Shown here: piece by piece, positions 38,020 to 46,605 of the stretch
Position numbering within the stretch: the stretch's first letter is position 1
Layout: each line of letters starts with the position of its first letter
From: Noviherbaspirillum galbum
GTDB lineage: Bacteria; Pseudomonadota; Gammaproteobacteria; Burkholderiales; Burkholderiaceae_D
Assembly: GCF_010974945.1 (NCBI RefSeq)
Contig: NZ_JAAIVB010000034.1
Location: 36,700-100,699, forward strand
Reading direction: 5' to 3'
DNA: 64,000 nucleotides
The notes under the pieces: generated by a model
Told to the model about the DNA's origin: nothing
Databases searched by the model: none
Seen by the model: only the letters and a program-made list of their open reading frames with translations
Translations under genes and position numbers: made by a program

Positions 38020-39021
38020 CTACTTGCTCGCGGTCAGCGCCCGGTACAGCGCCTGCGGGCTCATGCCGGCCGGGCGGCCCTTCTCCACCGCATGGATCAG
38101 TTCCACCATCCGCTGGTTGGCATCGGCCCGCGCGCCGTTAGCACGCGCCAACGCGACCACCGCGCCATTGAGGTAGTCCACCTCCGTCTTGCGGCCCGCC
38201 TGCAGGTCTTCCCACATCGACGAGCGCGCTTCCGGATCGATGCGCAGGCTCTTGGCGGCGACGCGGCGGAACAGGAAGTCCGGCAGGCGCATCAGCATCG
38301 GCAGGCGCCGCGGCGCCACCGGGGTGATCCTTGCGGGGACGATGCCCGCCGCCCGCATCGCGCCGAGCGCCTCGTCCATCAGCAAGGCCAGGCAGCGCCG
38401 GTAGCCACGCTGCGACAACTCCGCCTTGAGCGGGATGCCTGCTAGCGCATTGACCGGGTTGTTCAGGTTGATGAGCAGCTTACCCCATTGCACCGACAGG
38501 AAATCGGCGCGCTCCACGAGCGGCAGGTGCGCCGCCTGGAACGATGCCTGCCACGGCGCGAGCCGCGGCGAGGCCTCGACCATCAACTCGCCGCCGGTGC
38601 CGCGATGGAAACGATTGCCCGGCAACTGCACCACGTTGAAGGGCACCATGCCGCCGAGCACCACCATCCCGGGCAGGCGTTCGCGCAGGGCCTCGACGTT
38701 GCCGACGCCGTTCTGCAGGCTGAGCACGAGGGCATTCTGCCGGGCATGCCTGCGGATGGCGTCGGCTGCCGCCGGTGTGTCGGCGCTCTTGACGGTCACG
38801 AGGATGAGGTCGGCCTCGGCCAGCGTGGCGGGGTCCTCGACGATGCGGGCGCCCTCGATCTCCATGCTGCGGCCATGCAGGTCCGACAGGCGCAGGCCCT
38901 CCTGCGCAATCTTTTCCCGCAGGCGGGCCCGGCCGATCATGCGCACGTCCGCGCCGGCCGCATGCAGGGAAGCCCCGACGTACACGCCGATCGATCCGGC
39001 GCCGAAGATGACGATGCTCAT
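38020..39021 (-). CDS. 2-dehydropantoate 2-reductase (PanE/ApbA family)
   Basis: A 333-residue Rossmann enzyme. GxGxxG is VIFGAGSIGVYVGASLHAAG. The family motifs NGVGN (VLSLQNGVGNVE), KLLINLNNPVNALAG with the catalytic Lys and Asn, and SSMWEDLQAGRKTEVDYLNGAVV are all visible. In PanE the reaction makes pantoate for pantothenate; the family also contains catabolic members and no pan genes are adjacent, so assignment to coenzyme A synthesis is uncertain. It is convergent with the TetR gene and lies next to the Mpo1-like gene in the same direction. Confidence 0.88.
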   Translation of the reverse strand: MSIVIFGAGSIGVYVGASLHAAGADVRMIGRARLREKIAQEGLRLSDLHGRSMEIEGARIVEDPATLAEADLILVTVKSADTPAAADAIRRHARQNALVLSLQNGVGNVEALRERLPGMVVLGGMVPFNVVQLPGNRFHRGTGGELMVEASPRLAPWQASFQAAHLPLVERADFLSVQWGKLLINLNNPVNALAGIPLKAELSQRGYRRCLALLMDEALGAMRAAGIVPARITPVAPRRLPMLMRLPDFLFRRVAAKSLRIDPEARSSMWEDLQAGRKTEVDYLNGAVVALARANGARADANQRMVELIHAVEKGRPAGMSPQALYRALTASK

Positions 39022-39028
39022 CGCCGGA

Positions 39029-39472
39029 TCAGTAGGCGATGCCGAGGCGGCGGTACAGGAAGCTCAGGCAGAACAGCGGCCCGATCAGCAGGAAGCGCAG
39101 GTCATCGAAGAACGAAGGCTTCTTTCCTTCGATCTTGTGGCCGATGAACTGGCCGATCCAGGCAACGATGAACACGCCTATCGACACCGCCAGGATCTGC
39201 TGCTGCGGCAGCGCCGACAGCAGCCACAGCATGGCGCCGGACATGGCCAGCATGCCGGCCGCGAACGGCAGCGACAGCATGCAGTAGTAGATCAGGCTTG
39301 CCACCGAAACGGCAACGGCGGCGAGGGGATGCAGCGCCCACAGCATGCCGAGGAAGGAAAACACGATCAGCGGAATGCAGATGAAATGGATGATCTCGTT
39401 TGCATGGTTGCGGTGGCTTTCCGCATAGATGCCGATGAGCGTGTCGATCTGGCGTTGGGTAGCGTGTTCCAT
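39029..39472 (-). CDS. Mpo1-like/DUF962 family membrane protein
   Basis: 147 residues. It starts with QRQIDTLIGIYAESHRNHANEIIHFICIPLIVFSFLGMLW, which carries the H-x3-NxxxHxIxxP pattern of the Mpo1/DUF962 family. Several hydrophobic helices follow (VSVASLIYYCMLSLPFAAGMLAM, ILAVSIGVFIVAWIGQFIGH), then a conserved IEGKKPSFFDDLRFLLIGPLF. Mpo1 in yeast is a 2-hydroxy fatty acid dioxygenase using iron held by these His residues. The bacterial substrate is unknown. It starts the pair with the PanE-like gene (7-nt spacing). Confidence 0.87.
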   Translation of the reverse strand: MEHATQRQIDTLIGIYAESHRNHANEIIHFICIPLIVFSFLGMLWALHPLAAVAVSVASLIYYCMLSLPFAAGMLAMSGAMLWLLSALPQQQILAVSIGVFIVAWIGQFIGHKIEGKKPSFFDDLRFLLIGPLFCLSFLYRRLGIAY

Positions 39473-39582
39473 GGCTGTCTCCAGGTGATGATGGGCTTGT
39501 TGGCAGCATGCCTGCCGCGCCCGGCCTTGTTTTTCTTACTATGCCACAAGAAGGCCATCGAGGGAGTGCCTACAATGGCATC

Positions 39583-40140
39583 ATGGCCAAGTCATCGACC
39601 CCGTCCGCGTCCGCGCCCAGCCCGCTGGCCGGCTTTCCGCCGGTACTCGCGCCGGATACGCGCATCCTCATCCTCGGGAGCTTTCCCGGCGAGGCCTCGC
39701 TTGCGGCGCAACAATACTACGCCCACCCGCGCAACCAGTTCTGGCGCCTGCTGTCGGCCGTGCTGAACGATTCCATCGCCGCCCTGCCCTACACGCAGCG
39801 CCTGGAGCGGCTTGGGCATCATCGCATCGGCCTGTGGGACGTGCTGGCCGCCTGCGAGCGGGAAGGCAGCCTGGATGCGGACATCCGCAAGCCCCGGGCA
39901 AACAGCTTCGACCACCTCAAGCATGCCTGTCCGCAGCTGTTCCGGGTGTGCTTCAATGGCAAGACCTCCGGGCGCTTCGAGCTGGTGTTCCGGCAGGCCG
40001 GCTTCGACACCCTGGTATTGCCTTCTACCTCCCCGGCCAACGCCCAGTTGTCCTTCGAACAAAAGCTGGCCGAGTGGCGGCGGATCGTTGCCCCCGCGCC
40101 GCGCACCAACCCTCCGGCTGCGCAAGGGCAATTGTTGTAA
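39583..40140 (+). CDS. DNA-deoxyinosine glycosylase-like uracil-DNA glycosylase family protein
   Basis: 185 residues of the uracil-DNA glycosylase superfamily, closest to the hypoxanthine-DNA glycosylase type. Motif 1 is ILILGSFPGEASLAAQQYYAHPRNQFWRLLSAV; RIGLWDVLAACEREGSLDADI follows; the C-terminal loop reads LPSTSPAN, holding the usual substrate Asn/His position. Such enzymes excise deaminated adenine. The frame is open 25 codons upstream but the ATG at 39583 begins a sequence typical for length. It is divergent from the Mpo1-like gene and stands alone. Confidence 0.83.
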   Translation: MAKSSTPSASAPSPLAGFPPVLAPDTRILILGSFPGEASLAAQQYYAHPRNQFWRLLSAVLNDSIAALPYTQRLERLGHHRIGLWDVLAACEREGSLDADIRKPRANSFDHLKHACPQLFRVCFNGKTSGRFELVFRQAGFDTLVLPSTSPANAQLSFEQKLAEWRRIVAPAPRTNPPAAQGQLL

Positions 40141-40227
40141 AGCGGTATCGGGAACACGCTCCGCATTCGGTAGAATGATGCTTTGCCGTCATGCGGCGCA
40201 ACCGCGCCGACTTTTTCATCGCCCGCC

Positions 40228-41031
40228 ATGCTCATCAAACGCAAGTCCATCGAAGCGCAAGCGAACCGCAAGGAAGGCCCCGCCGCGAGGGCGCCGCGCA
40301 AGCCGAAATTCGCGCCGGTCACCCTGTCTGAACAGGATGGCGTGCGCTACCTGCATTTCGGCACCGAATGGGTCCAGGGCGCGATGCGCATCCGCAAGCC
40401 GGACTGGCCGGAGCTCGAATATGCCCAGCAGATGATGGCCTGGATGCTGTTCAACCTCGCGCCCGGCCACGTCGTGCAGCTCGGTCTGGGCACCGGCGCG
40501 CTGACCAAGTTCTGCTATCGGCAGTTTCCCGAGGCACGGGTCACGGCCGTCGAACTCAACCCGGCGGTGATCGCCATCTGCAACAGCATGTTCAAGCTGC
40601 CTGCGGAAGACGAGCGGCTTTCCATCCTCGAGATGGATGCCATGGATTTTGTCACCGACGCCACCCGGCACGACAGCGTCGACGCGCTGCAGGTGGATCT
40701 CTACGACGCCACCGCCCGCGGCCCGGTGCTGGACACGCCGGAGTTCTACCAGGCCTGCGCCGCTCTGCTGGCCGAGGACGGCATCATGACCGTCAACTTG
40801 TTCGGCGAGCATCCCAGCTACGCCAGGAACCTCAAGGCGATGCGCTTCGCCTTCGAACAGGTGCTGTGCCTGCCGCCGGTCCATGAAGGCAACGTCATCG
40901 CCATCGCCTTCAAGACGGCGCGCGACATCGATTTCCCCGCGCTCTACGAACGCGCCGCGCAGATCAAGGACAGCACCAAGCTGCCGGCCCGCTCCTGGGT
41001 CAATGGCCTCAAGGCCGCGCTTACCAGCTAG
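40228..41031 (+). CDS. Spermidine synthase-like SAM-dependent methyltransferase fold protein
   Basis: 267 residues with a Rossmann methyltransferase fold: VVQLGLGTGALTKFCYRQFPEARVTAVELNPAVIAICNSMF, followed by LSILEMDAMDFV. VDLYDATARGPVLDTPEFYQACAALLAEDGIMTVNLFG matches the spermidine synthase superfamily. The canonical catalytic Asp context is replaced, since the D-x-F/Y motif reads VDLYDA. The N-terminal 30 residues are basic. The ATG at 40228 is preferred over an upstream ATG. It sits 6 nt before a GspE-type ATPase gene, so an operon is likely, but the functional link is unclear. Confidence 0.85.
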   Translation: MLIKRKSIEAQANRKEGPAARAPRKPKFAPVTLSEQDGVRYLHFGTEWVQGAMRIRKPDWPELEYAQQMMAWMLFNLAPGHVVQLGLGTGALTKFCYRQFPEARVTAVELNPAVIAICNSMFKLPAEDERLSILEMDAMDFVTDATRHDSVDALQVDLYDATARGPVLDTPEFYQACAALLAEDGIMTVNLFGEHPSYARNLKAMRFAFEQVLCLPPVHEGNVIAIAFKTARDIDFPALYERAAQIKDSTKLPARSWVNGLKAALTS

Positions 41032-41037
41032 GACATC

Positions 41038-42834
41038 ATGCAACAACAACGCACCGCCAAGCCGGCGCCGCGGGCCCTCGACCTGCACCAGATCTTCACT
41101 TGGCTGCATGCCGACGGCACGGTGGATCGTTCCGTCCTCAAGGGCGCCTACAACCAGGCCCAGGCGCTGTTGAAGAATGCGTCGATCGCCATGCATCCCC
41201 TGACCGCCGTCGCGCAGTGCAAGCTGCAGACCGCGGCCTCGCCGCACAAGATGCTCACGCTCGACTGGCTGACCGAATGGCTGGCGGCCAAGGCCGGCCT
41301 GCCGTTCTTCCGCATCGATCCGCTGAAGATCGACTTCAGCCGCGTCGCGGACGTGATGTCGGCCAGCTATGCGGCGCGCTTCAACATCCTGCCCGTCGAG
41401 CTGACCCAGAACGACGTGGTGATCGCCACCGCCGAGCCCTTCCTCACCGAATGGGAAGCGGAGATCGCCAAGATCACGCGGCGCGAGGTGCGGCTGGTCA
41501 TTGCCAACCCGCTCGACATCGCCCAGTACACCGCGCAGTTCTTCACGCTCGCCAAGTCCATCAAGGGCGCGAACAAGTCCAGCGGCCAGGACGTCTCGCT
41601 GCGCAACAACTTCGAGCAGCTGGTGGAGCTCGGCAAGGGCGACCGGCAGCTCGACGCCAACGACCAGCACATCATCAACATCGTCGACTGGCTCTGGCAG
41701 TATGCCTTCGACCAGCGCGCCTCCGACATCCACCTCGAACCCAAGCGCGACCTCGGCGTGATCCGCTTCCGCATCGACGGCGTGCTGCACCAGGTGTACC
41801 AGGTGCCGGCGCTGGTGATGATCGCCATGACGGCGCGCATCAAGCTGCTCGGCCGCATGGACGTCATCGAGAAGCGCCGGCCGCAGGATGGCCGCATCAA
41901 GACCCGCACCGCGGGCGGACAGGAAATCGAGCTGCGCCTGTCCACCATGCCGACCGCTTTCGGCGAAAAGCTGGTGATGCGCATCTTCGACCCGGACGTG
42001 GTGGTCAAGACACTGCCCGAACTCGGCTTTCCGGAAGAGGACGCGCGCCGCTGGGATGCCCTGACCGCCAACCCGCACGGCATCATCCTCGTGACCGGCC
42101 CGACCGGCTCCGGCAAGACCACCACGCTCTACACCACGCTCAAGGCGCTGGCTACCTCCGAGGTCAACGTCTGCACGGTGGAAGACCCGATCGAGATGGT
42201 CGAGGCGTCGTTCAACCAGATGCAGGTCCAGCATGGCATCGACCTGTCGTTCGCCGACGGCGTGCGCGCCCTCATGCGGCAGGATCCGGACATCATCATG
42301 GTGGGCGAGATCCGCGACCTGGAAACCGCGGAGATGGCGATCCAGGCGGCGCTGACCGGCCACCTGGTGTTCTCCACCCTGCACACCAACGATTCTCCGT
42401 CGGCGGTGATGCGCCTGCTGGAACTCGGCGTCCCTTACTACCTGCTGGAGGCGACGCTCATCGGCATCATGGCCCAGCGCCTGGTGCGCACGCTTTGCCC
42501 CGACTGCAAGAAGCCGGATGGCACGGTGAGCGACGAAGTCTGGCAAAGCCTGGTCGACGGCTGGCAGTTGCCGAAGCCGGCCGCGGTGTACCGGCCGGTG
42601 GGCTGCCCCGAGTGCCGCCAGACAGGTTATCGTGGCCGCACCGGCCTCTATGAACTGCTGACGGTGACCAGCGCCTTTTCGCACCGGATCAAGGAGCAGG
42701 CCGACGTGCACGCCCTGACGCAGCAGAGCGTCGCGGACGGCATGAAGCCCCTGCGTATCGCCGGCGCGATGAAGGTGGCGGAAGGCATGACCACGGTGGA
42801 CGAGGTGCTCAAGGTCACCGCGTCGCCGCACTGA
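41038..42834 (+). CDS. GspE/PilB-type secretion/pilus ATPase, stand-alone
   Basis: 598 residues. An N-terminal GspE_N-like domain precedes a middle domain and the ATPase core. Walker A is GPTGSGKTTTL near residue 355, the Asp box is VCTVEDPIEM, the Walker B/His region is PDIIMVGEIRDLETAEMAIQAALTGHLVFSTLHTND. A zinc motif is present: CPDC near residue 487 and CPEC near 522. These fit GspE of type II secretion or PilB of type IV pili. No other gsp or pil genes are near; the only operon partner is the spermidine synthase-like gene. The system it powers must be encoded elsewhere. Confidence 0.9.
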   Translation: MQQQRTAKPAPRALDLHQIFTWLHADGTVDRSVLKGAYNQAQALLKNASIAMHPLTAVAQCKLQTAASPHKMLTLDWLTEWLAAKAGLPFFRIDPLKIDFSRVADVMSASYAARFNILPVELTQNDVVIATAEPFLTEWEAEIAKITRREVRLVIANPLDIAQYTAQFFTLAKSIKGANKSSGQDVSLRNNFEQLVELGKGDRQLDANDQHIINIVDWLWQYAFDQRASDIHLEPKRDLGVIRFRIDGVLHQVYQVPALVMIAMTARIKLLGRMDVIEKRRPQDGRIKTRTAGGQEIELRLSTMPTAFGEKLVMRIFDPDVVVKTLPELGFPEEDARRWDALTANPHGIILVTGPTGSGKTTTLYTTLKALATSEVNVCTVEDPIEMVEASFNQMQVQHGIDLSFADGVRALMRQDPDIIMVGEIRDLETAEMAIQAALTGHLVFSTLHTNDSPSAVMRLLELGVPYYLLEATLIGIMAQRLVRTLCPDCKKPDGTVSDEVWQSLVDGWQLPKPAAVYRPVGCPECRQTGYRGRTGLYELLTVTSAFSHRIKEQADVHALTQQSVADGMKPLRIAGAMKVAEGMTTVDEVLKVTASPH

Positions 42835-42876
42835 CACGACACAAGCACAAGATAAAACAATCAAGGAGGAGACCTC

Positions 42877-44364
42877 ATGCGATCGCAGGAAAAACCTGTC
42901 GCGCAATTGAATGGCACACGATCCGGCAAGCTGCCGTCCGCGCTGTGCGCCCTGCTGGGCGCCGCGCTCCTCGGCGGCTGCCTCACCCCGCCGCCCGCCG
43001 TGATCGCCTTGCCCGTGCCCGAGGAGACGCGGCCGCAGGATGCCCGGACCTTCATCCCGAACGTTGCCGCCCTGCCCTTTGCCGCCCTGCCCGGCACCAC
43101 GGCCGAGACCGACCGCTGGACCGGCGTGCTCGACGGCGCCGCCTATCGCATCGAGGTGCCGCGCAACTGGAACGGCATGCTCGTGATGTACACCCACGGC
43201 TATGCCGGCACAGGACCGAACCTGAACGTCTCGAACCCGGCGATACGCCGCCACCTGATCGAGAACGGCTATGCCTGGGCCGCATCGAGCTACTCGAAGA
43301 ACTACTACGACGTGCGCGCCGGACTGGAAGACACCAACGCGCTGGCGCTCGCCTTCAACGGCATCGCTGCCGCCAACAACCGGCCGCTGCACGCGCCGCT
43401 CAAGCGCTACATCATGGGTCCGTCGATGGGCGGCCATATCGCCGCCGCCGCGGTCGAGCAGGAAACGCTGGCGACCGCCGTGCACAAGGTCCGCTACGAC
43501 GGCGCTGTGCCGATGTGCGGCGTGCTCGGCGACACCGATCTCTACAATTACTTCGGTGCCTACCAGATGGCCGCGATGGAACTGGCCGGCATGCCGGCCA
43601 CCAGCTACCCGGTTCCCGATTTCGCCGCGCTCCGGCAAAAGATCACCGACGCGCTCTGGACCGCCTATCCCTCCGCCACCACGCCGCGCGGCGATCGTCT
43701 CAAGGCCATCGTCATGAACCTGACCGGCGGGCAGCGCCCGATCTTCGAGGAAGGCTTCCGCGTGAAGCCGCTGCAGGACGCAGTCTGGACCGCCTTCGCC
43801 GGCGACGGGACGATCAACGGCGTCCTTACCCGGAACATCATCAACACCACCGGCATCGTGTATCGCTTTTCGAATGCCGGCGCGCCGAGCGAGGAAGACA
43901 TCGCCTTCAACCGGGCCATCTACCGCATCGCCGGCACGCCCGAGGCCAACCGCCCGCGCAGCGACGGGATGCGCTGGGTGCCAAAGGTCCACGGCCAGTT
44001 CAATGTGCCGGTGGTGACCATGCATACCTTGGGAGACCTGTACGTGCCCTTCGGCATGGAGCAGCTCTACCGCCGCCGCGCGATGGAGCAAGGCAACGAC
44101 AAGCTGCTTGTGCAGCGCGCGATCCGCGCCCCCGGCCATTGCGACTTCTCTGTGGCCGAGCAGGCGGCGGCATTCCAGGCCATGGCGGATTGGGAACAGA
44201 AGGGCATCAAGCCGGCCGGCGACGACGTGCTCACCCCCGCCGTGGTGGCCGACAAGAACTACGGCTGCAACTTCACCAACAATACCGCCGGGAAAGACGA
44301 CTTGCCCGCCCTCGCGCCGACGCGTGCGTCCCTGCCGGCCTGCACAGGCGCGCAGAACAGGTGA
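42877..44364 (+). CDS. Lipoprotein alpha/beta-hydrolase, periplasmic or outer membrane
   Basis: 495 residues. The N-terminus is a lipoprotein signal with the lipobox LLGGC near residue 35. The nucleophile elbow is GPSMGGHI (G-x-S-x-G). The catalytic His is probably in RAPGHCDFS near the C-terminus, and the acid in THTLGDLYVP. VMYTHGYAGTG forms the oxyanion loop. Family assignment is to large alpha/beta hydrolases, possibly esterase or oligomer hydrolase; a role in PHA oligomer hydrolysis is only a guess. A good AAGGAGGA site precedes the start. It is followed by tRNA-Lys. Confidence 0.83.
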   Translation: MRSQEKPVAQLNGTRSGKLPSALCALLGAALLGGCLTPPPAVIALPVPEETRPQDARTFIPNVAALPFAALPGTTAETDRWTGVLDGAAYRIEVPRNWNGMLVMYTHGYAGTGPNLNVSNPAIRRHLIENGYAWAASSYSKNYYDVRAGLEDTNALALAFNGIAAANNRPLHAPLKRYIMGPSMGGHIAAAAVEQETLATAVHKVRYDGAVPMCGVLGDTDLYNYFGAYQMAAMELAGMPATSYPVPDFAALRQKITDALWTAYPSATTPRGDRLKAIVMNLTGGQRPIFEEGFRVKPLQDAVWTAFAGDGTINGVLTRNIINTTGIVYRFSNAGAPSEEDIAFNRAIYRIAGTPEANRPRSDGMRWVPKVHGQFNVPVVTMHTLGDLYVPFGMEQLYRRRAMEQGNDKLLVQRAIRAPGHCDFSVAEQAAAFQAMADWEQKGIKPAGDDVLTPAVVADKNYGCNFTNNTAGKDDLPALAPTRASLPACTGAQNR

Positions 44365-44387
44365 GGCGACCGACGAATCAAATCGAC

Positions 44388-44416
44388 TCGTCATTTCGAG
44401 ATTTTGTTGCTATAAT
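44388..44416 (+). promoter_or_regulatory. Promoter of tRNA-Lys
   Basis: A consensus TATAAT at 44411-44416, with a weak -35 (TCGTCA, 44388-44393) 17 bp upstream. The tRNA 5' end is 12 bp beyond the -10. Confidence 0.65.
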
Positions 44417-44428
44417 CTCGGGCTCGTT

Positions 44429-44504
44429 GGGTCGTTAGCTCAGCTGGTAGAGCAGCGGACTCTTAATCCGTTGGTCGTAGGTTCGATCCCTACACGGCCT
44501 ACCA
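44429..44504 (+). tRNA. tRNA-Lys (anticodon CTT)
   Basis: 76 nt with a 7-bp acceptor stem (GGGTCGT / ACGGCCT, with G-U pairs), D-arm GCTC...GAGC, anticodon loop CTCTTAA giving CTT, five-base variable loop, T-arm GTAGG-TTCGATC-CCTAC and an encoded CCA. It decodes AAG. Confidence 0.95.
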
Positions 44505-44510
44505 ACATTC

Positions 44511-44545
44511 AAGCGGCTGCTAGTCATAGCAGCCGCTTTTCTTTT
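44511..44545 (+). terminator. Rho-independent terminator of tRNA-Lys
   Basis: A 12-bp stem AAGCGGCTGCTA / TAGCAGCCGCTT with a 4-nt loop, followed by TTCTTTT. It starts 7 nt after the tRNA. Confidence 0.9.
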
Positions 44546-44601
44546 GGGTCGCATTTTTTGCGCCGCGTCCCTTGCGTCCCATCCGGCGCATCGCCTACTA
44601 C

Positions 44602-44633
44602 CAAAAAACAAAAAGCCCGCGCGAGGCGGGCTT
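44602..44633 (-). terminator. Terminator of the PEP-CTERM gene
   Basis: On the minus strand a stem AAGCCCGC / GCGGGCTT around a 5-nt loop is followed by a T-rich run (TTTTGTTTTTT). It lies about 25 nt beyond the stop codon. Confidence 0.85.
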
Positions 44634-44658
44634 GCAGGAAACCGGCAGATGAGCCGGC

Positions 44659-45315
44659 TCAGGCGTTCGTCGCCTTTGCGCCGCGGCGCGATGCCGCGAA
44701 CGCGAGCACGCCAAGGCCCAGCAGGGCGAGGGTGCCCGGCTCCGGGACGCGCACGCCGCCGGGGACGATGTTGGCGGTGAATTGCATGTCCGGGACGAAC
44801 CAGTTGCTCCAGGTGTCGTTCAGGAGCAGCGGGTCGGTGCCGCCCGAATTCAGGAAACGGAAACCGCCGCCCAGGCCGCCATCCGACGAGGAACCGGCAA
44901 ATCCCACGCCGCTGACGGGACCTGCCACGCCGGCCACGGTCAGGTAAGCGATGTAGGAACCCGCCGACAGCACCGCGTTGATGCCGTTGAAGGAAACCGT
45001 CTGCGCGCCGCCCGCATAGGAAGCGACCGGGCTGAGATAGAGCGCCGGCCCGACCGCGCGGGAACCGTTCCAGTTGGCGATCACCAGTTCGAGGTTGCCC
45101 GCGTTGCCGCTGGTCGCATAGAACGACCAGTCCAGCACGGTGCTGGCCACGCCCAGGTTGAAGGTTTGTCCGTAGCTGGTGGTATCCGGGCTGCCGAAGG
45201 ACTGGATGGACGAAGCATCGTTCGAATTGGAATACACCGTCGCATTCGCCATGCCGCCGGTGAGTGCTAGTCCTGCCAGCACCAGCATGGCGGGCAGTTT
45301 TTTCATTGTCATCAT
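44659..45315 (-). CDS. PEP-CTERM sorted exported protein
   Basis: 218 residues. The signal peptide is MMTMKKLPAMLVLAGLALTGGMANA. The mature part is Gly/Ser/Asn-rich and beta-like (TSYGQTFNLGVASTVLDWSFYATSGNAGNLELVIANWNGSRA). The C-terminus is a canonical PEP-CTERM signal: VPEPGTLALLGLGVLAFAASRRGAKA, i.e. VPEP, hydrophobic helix and basic tail. Such proteins are processed by exosortase (EpsH/XrtA type) and linked to exopolysaccharide. The exosortase gene is not in the window. A GGGAGAG site precedes the start. A sigma54-type promoter lies about 110 nt upstream. Confidence 0.92.
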   Translation of the reverse strand: MMTMKKLPAMLVLAGLALTGGMANATVYSNSNDASSIQSFGSPDTTSYGQTFNLGVASTVLDWSFYATSGNAGNLELVIANWNGSRAVGPALYLSPVASYAGGAQTVSFNGINAVLSAGSYIAYLTVAGVAGPVSGVGFAGSSSDGGLGGGFRFLNSGGTDPLLLNDTWSNWFVPDMQFTANIVPGGVRVPEPGTLALLGLGVLAFAASRRGAKATNA

Positions 45316-45425
45316 GGATCTCTCCCTCTGTTCAAATATTGGATGTCGTGTCATCGCTGCATGCGTTCCCGCAACGGAAAGACCATGCCGCTTCGTCGCG
45401 CCGTTGAAGTTACTGGCGACACTTG

Positions 45426-45442
45426 AGCAAAAGTTGAGCCAG
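45426..45442 (-). promoter_or_regulatory. Sigma54-type (-24/-12) promoter of PEP-CTERM gene
   Basis: Minus strand CTGGCTCAACTTTTGCT: TGGC, then TTGCT at the right spacing against the consensus YTGGCACGRNNNTTGCW. Two of the seven central bases differ. The -12 GC is about 110 nt before the start codon. Many PEP-CTERM genes are controlled by sigma54 with PrsK/PrsR. Confidence 0.72.
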
Positions 45443-45710
45443 TTTCCATTTATTAGAAATATCAAGGACTTGTCATTAAGGTTTGGAGTAACTGGGCCAA
45501 AGGTGTAAAAACCGCCGACAAGCGACATTGGGATGGGCAAGTCATCCTGGCGGGCCAAGCCGGTCACGGAACCGCATCGGATTTAGATTTTCCAGGGTGC
45601 ATGAGAACGATTGCCCGGCAGATGGATGGATCGCTTCGACGACGATGCGCCGTTGACGGCTTTGCGGTATAACGTCGGCTGGCCTGCCAATCAGCTCATC
45701 ATTCCCAGAC
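45443..45710. other. Intergenic region between divergent PEP-CTERM and TupA-like genes
   Basis: About 270 bp with no gene. The left part is relatively AT-rich. No riboswitch, terminator or clear promoter was recognised for the TupA-like gene. Confidence 0.4.
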
Positions 45711-46538
45711 ATGTCCATGCGCCGCCGCAACGTCCTTCGCGCCTGCCTGATCCTTCTCGCCGCCAGCCAGCTTCCATCGCCGGCGCAGGCGGAACAAATC
45801 ATCCGGATGTCGACCACCTATACCACCGCGGACTCCGGACTGCTGGCCTACCTGCTGCCGATGTTCGAGAAAAGGACCGGCGCGGAAGTGAAGGTCGTCA
45901 TTACCGGCACCGGCAAGGCGCTGGAATTGGCGAAGCATGGCGAGGTCGACGTGAGCCTGACCCATGCCCGGCCCGCGGAAGACAAGCTGGTGGCCGAGGG
46001 CTATGGCGTAAAGCGGCACGATGTGATGTACAACGACTTCATCCTAGTGGGTCCAGCCAATGATCCCGCCGGCATCAAGGGCGGCAAGGACGTGATCGCC
46101 GCGATGAAAAAGATCATCGCCGGCAAGGCGCGGTTCGTGTCCCGCGGAGATAACTCCGGCACCGACCTCATCGAAAAGGCGTACTGGAAACAGATCGGCG
46201 ACCGGCCCCAGGCACCGGCCTACATCTCGGCGGGAGCGGGCATGGGCGAAGCGCTCACCATGGCCGCCGACAAGGAGGCCTATGCCTTGACCGACCGCGC
46301 CACCTTCGCCGCCTACAAGGCGAAGACGGGGCTGGTGGTCGCGGTGGAGGGCGACCCGAAGATGTTCAATCCCTACGGCATCATCGCCGTGAATCCGGCA
46401 AAATACCCTGGCGTCAACTACAAGGGCGCGACGCAGCTCATCGACTGGATCACGTCCGACGAAGGCCAGCGGGCGATCGCCGCTTTCCGAGTCGCGGGAC
46501 AGCAGGTATTCTTCCCGTCCGCCAAGGTCGGACGCTAG
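45711..46538 (+). CDS. TupA-like tungstate/oxyanion-binding protein
   Basis: 275 residues with a signal peptide (MSMRRRNVLRACLILLAASQLPSPAQA). The mature part follows TupA: MSTTYTTADSGLLAYLLPMFEKRTGAEVKVVITGTGKALELAKHGEVDVSLTHARPAEDKLVAEGYGVKRHDVMYNDFILVGP, then RGDNSGTDLIEKAYW and the C-terminal DWITSDEGQRAIAAFRV. TupA binds tungstate in the periplasm for an ABC importer. The permease and ATPase genes (tupB, tupC) are not adjacent, so another system may be served or the ligand may differ. ATG at 45717 is an alternative start. Confidence 0.83.
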   Translation: MSMRRRNVLRACLILLAASQLPSPAQAEQIIRMSTTYTTADSGLLAYLLPMFEKRTGAEVKVVITGTGKALELAKHGEVDVSLTHARPAEDKLVAEGYGVKRHDVMYNDFILVGPANDPAGIKGGKDVIAAMKKIIAGKARFVSRGDNSGTDLIEKAYWKQIGDRPQAPAYISAGAGMGEALTMAADKEAYALTDRATFAAYKAKTGLVVAVEGDPKMFNPYGIIAVNPAKYPGVNYKGATQLIDWITSDEGQRAIAAFRVAGQQVFFPSAKVGR

Positions 46539-46605
46539 AGCGATGGGCATCGGCTGCAGGCCATCCCGGCCGCACGCCATCAATGAATTGTCTACTGGAG
46601 AAAAC

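Noticed and set aside
40216..44394. Open frame of 1392 codons antisense to the spermidine synthase-like, GspE and hydrolase genes
   Set aside because: Runs antisense across three well-supported genes; composition is typical of a shadow frame in GC-rich DNA.
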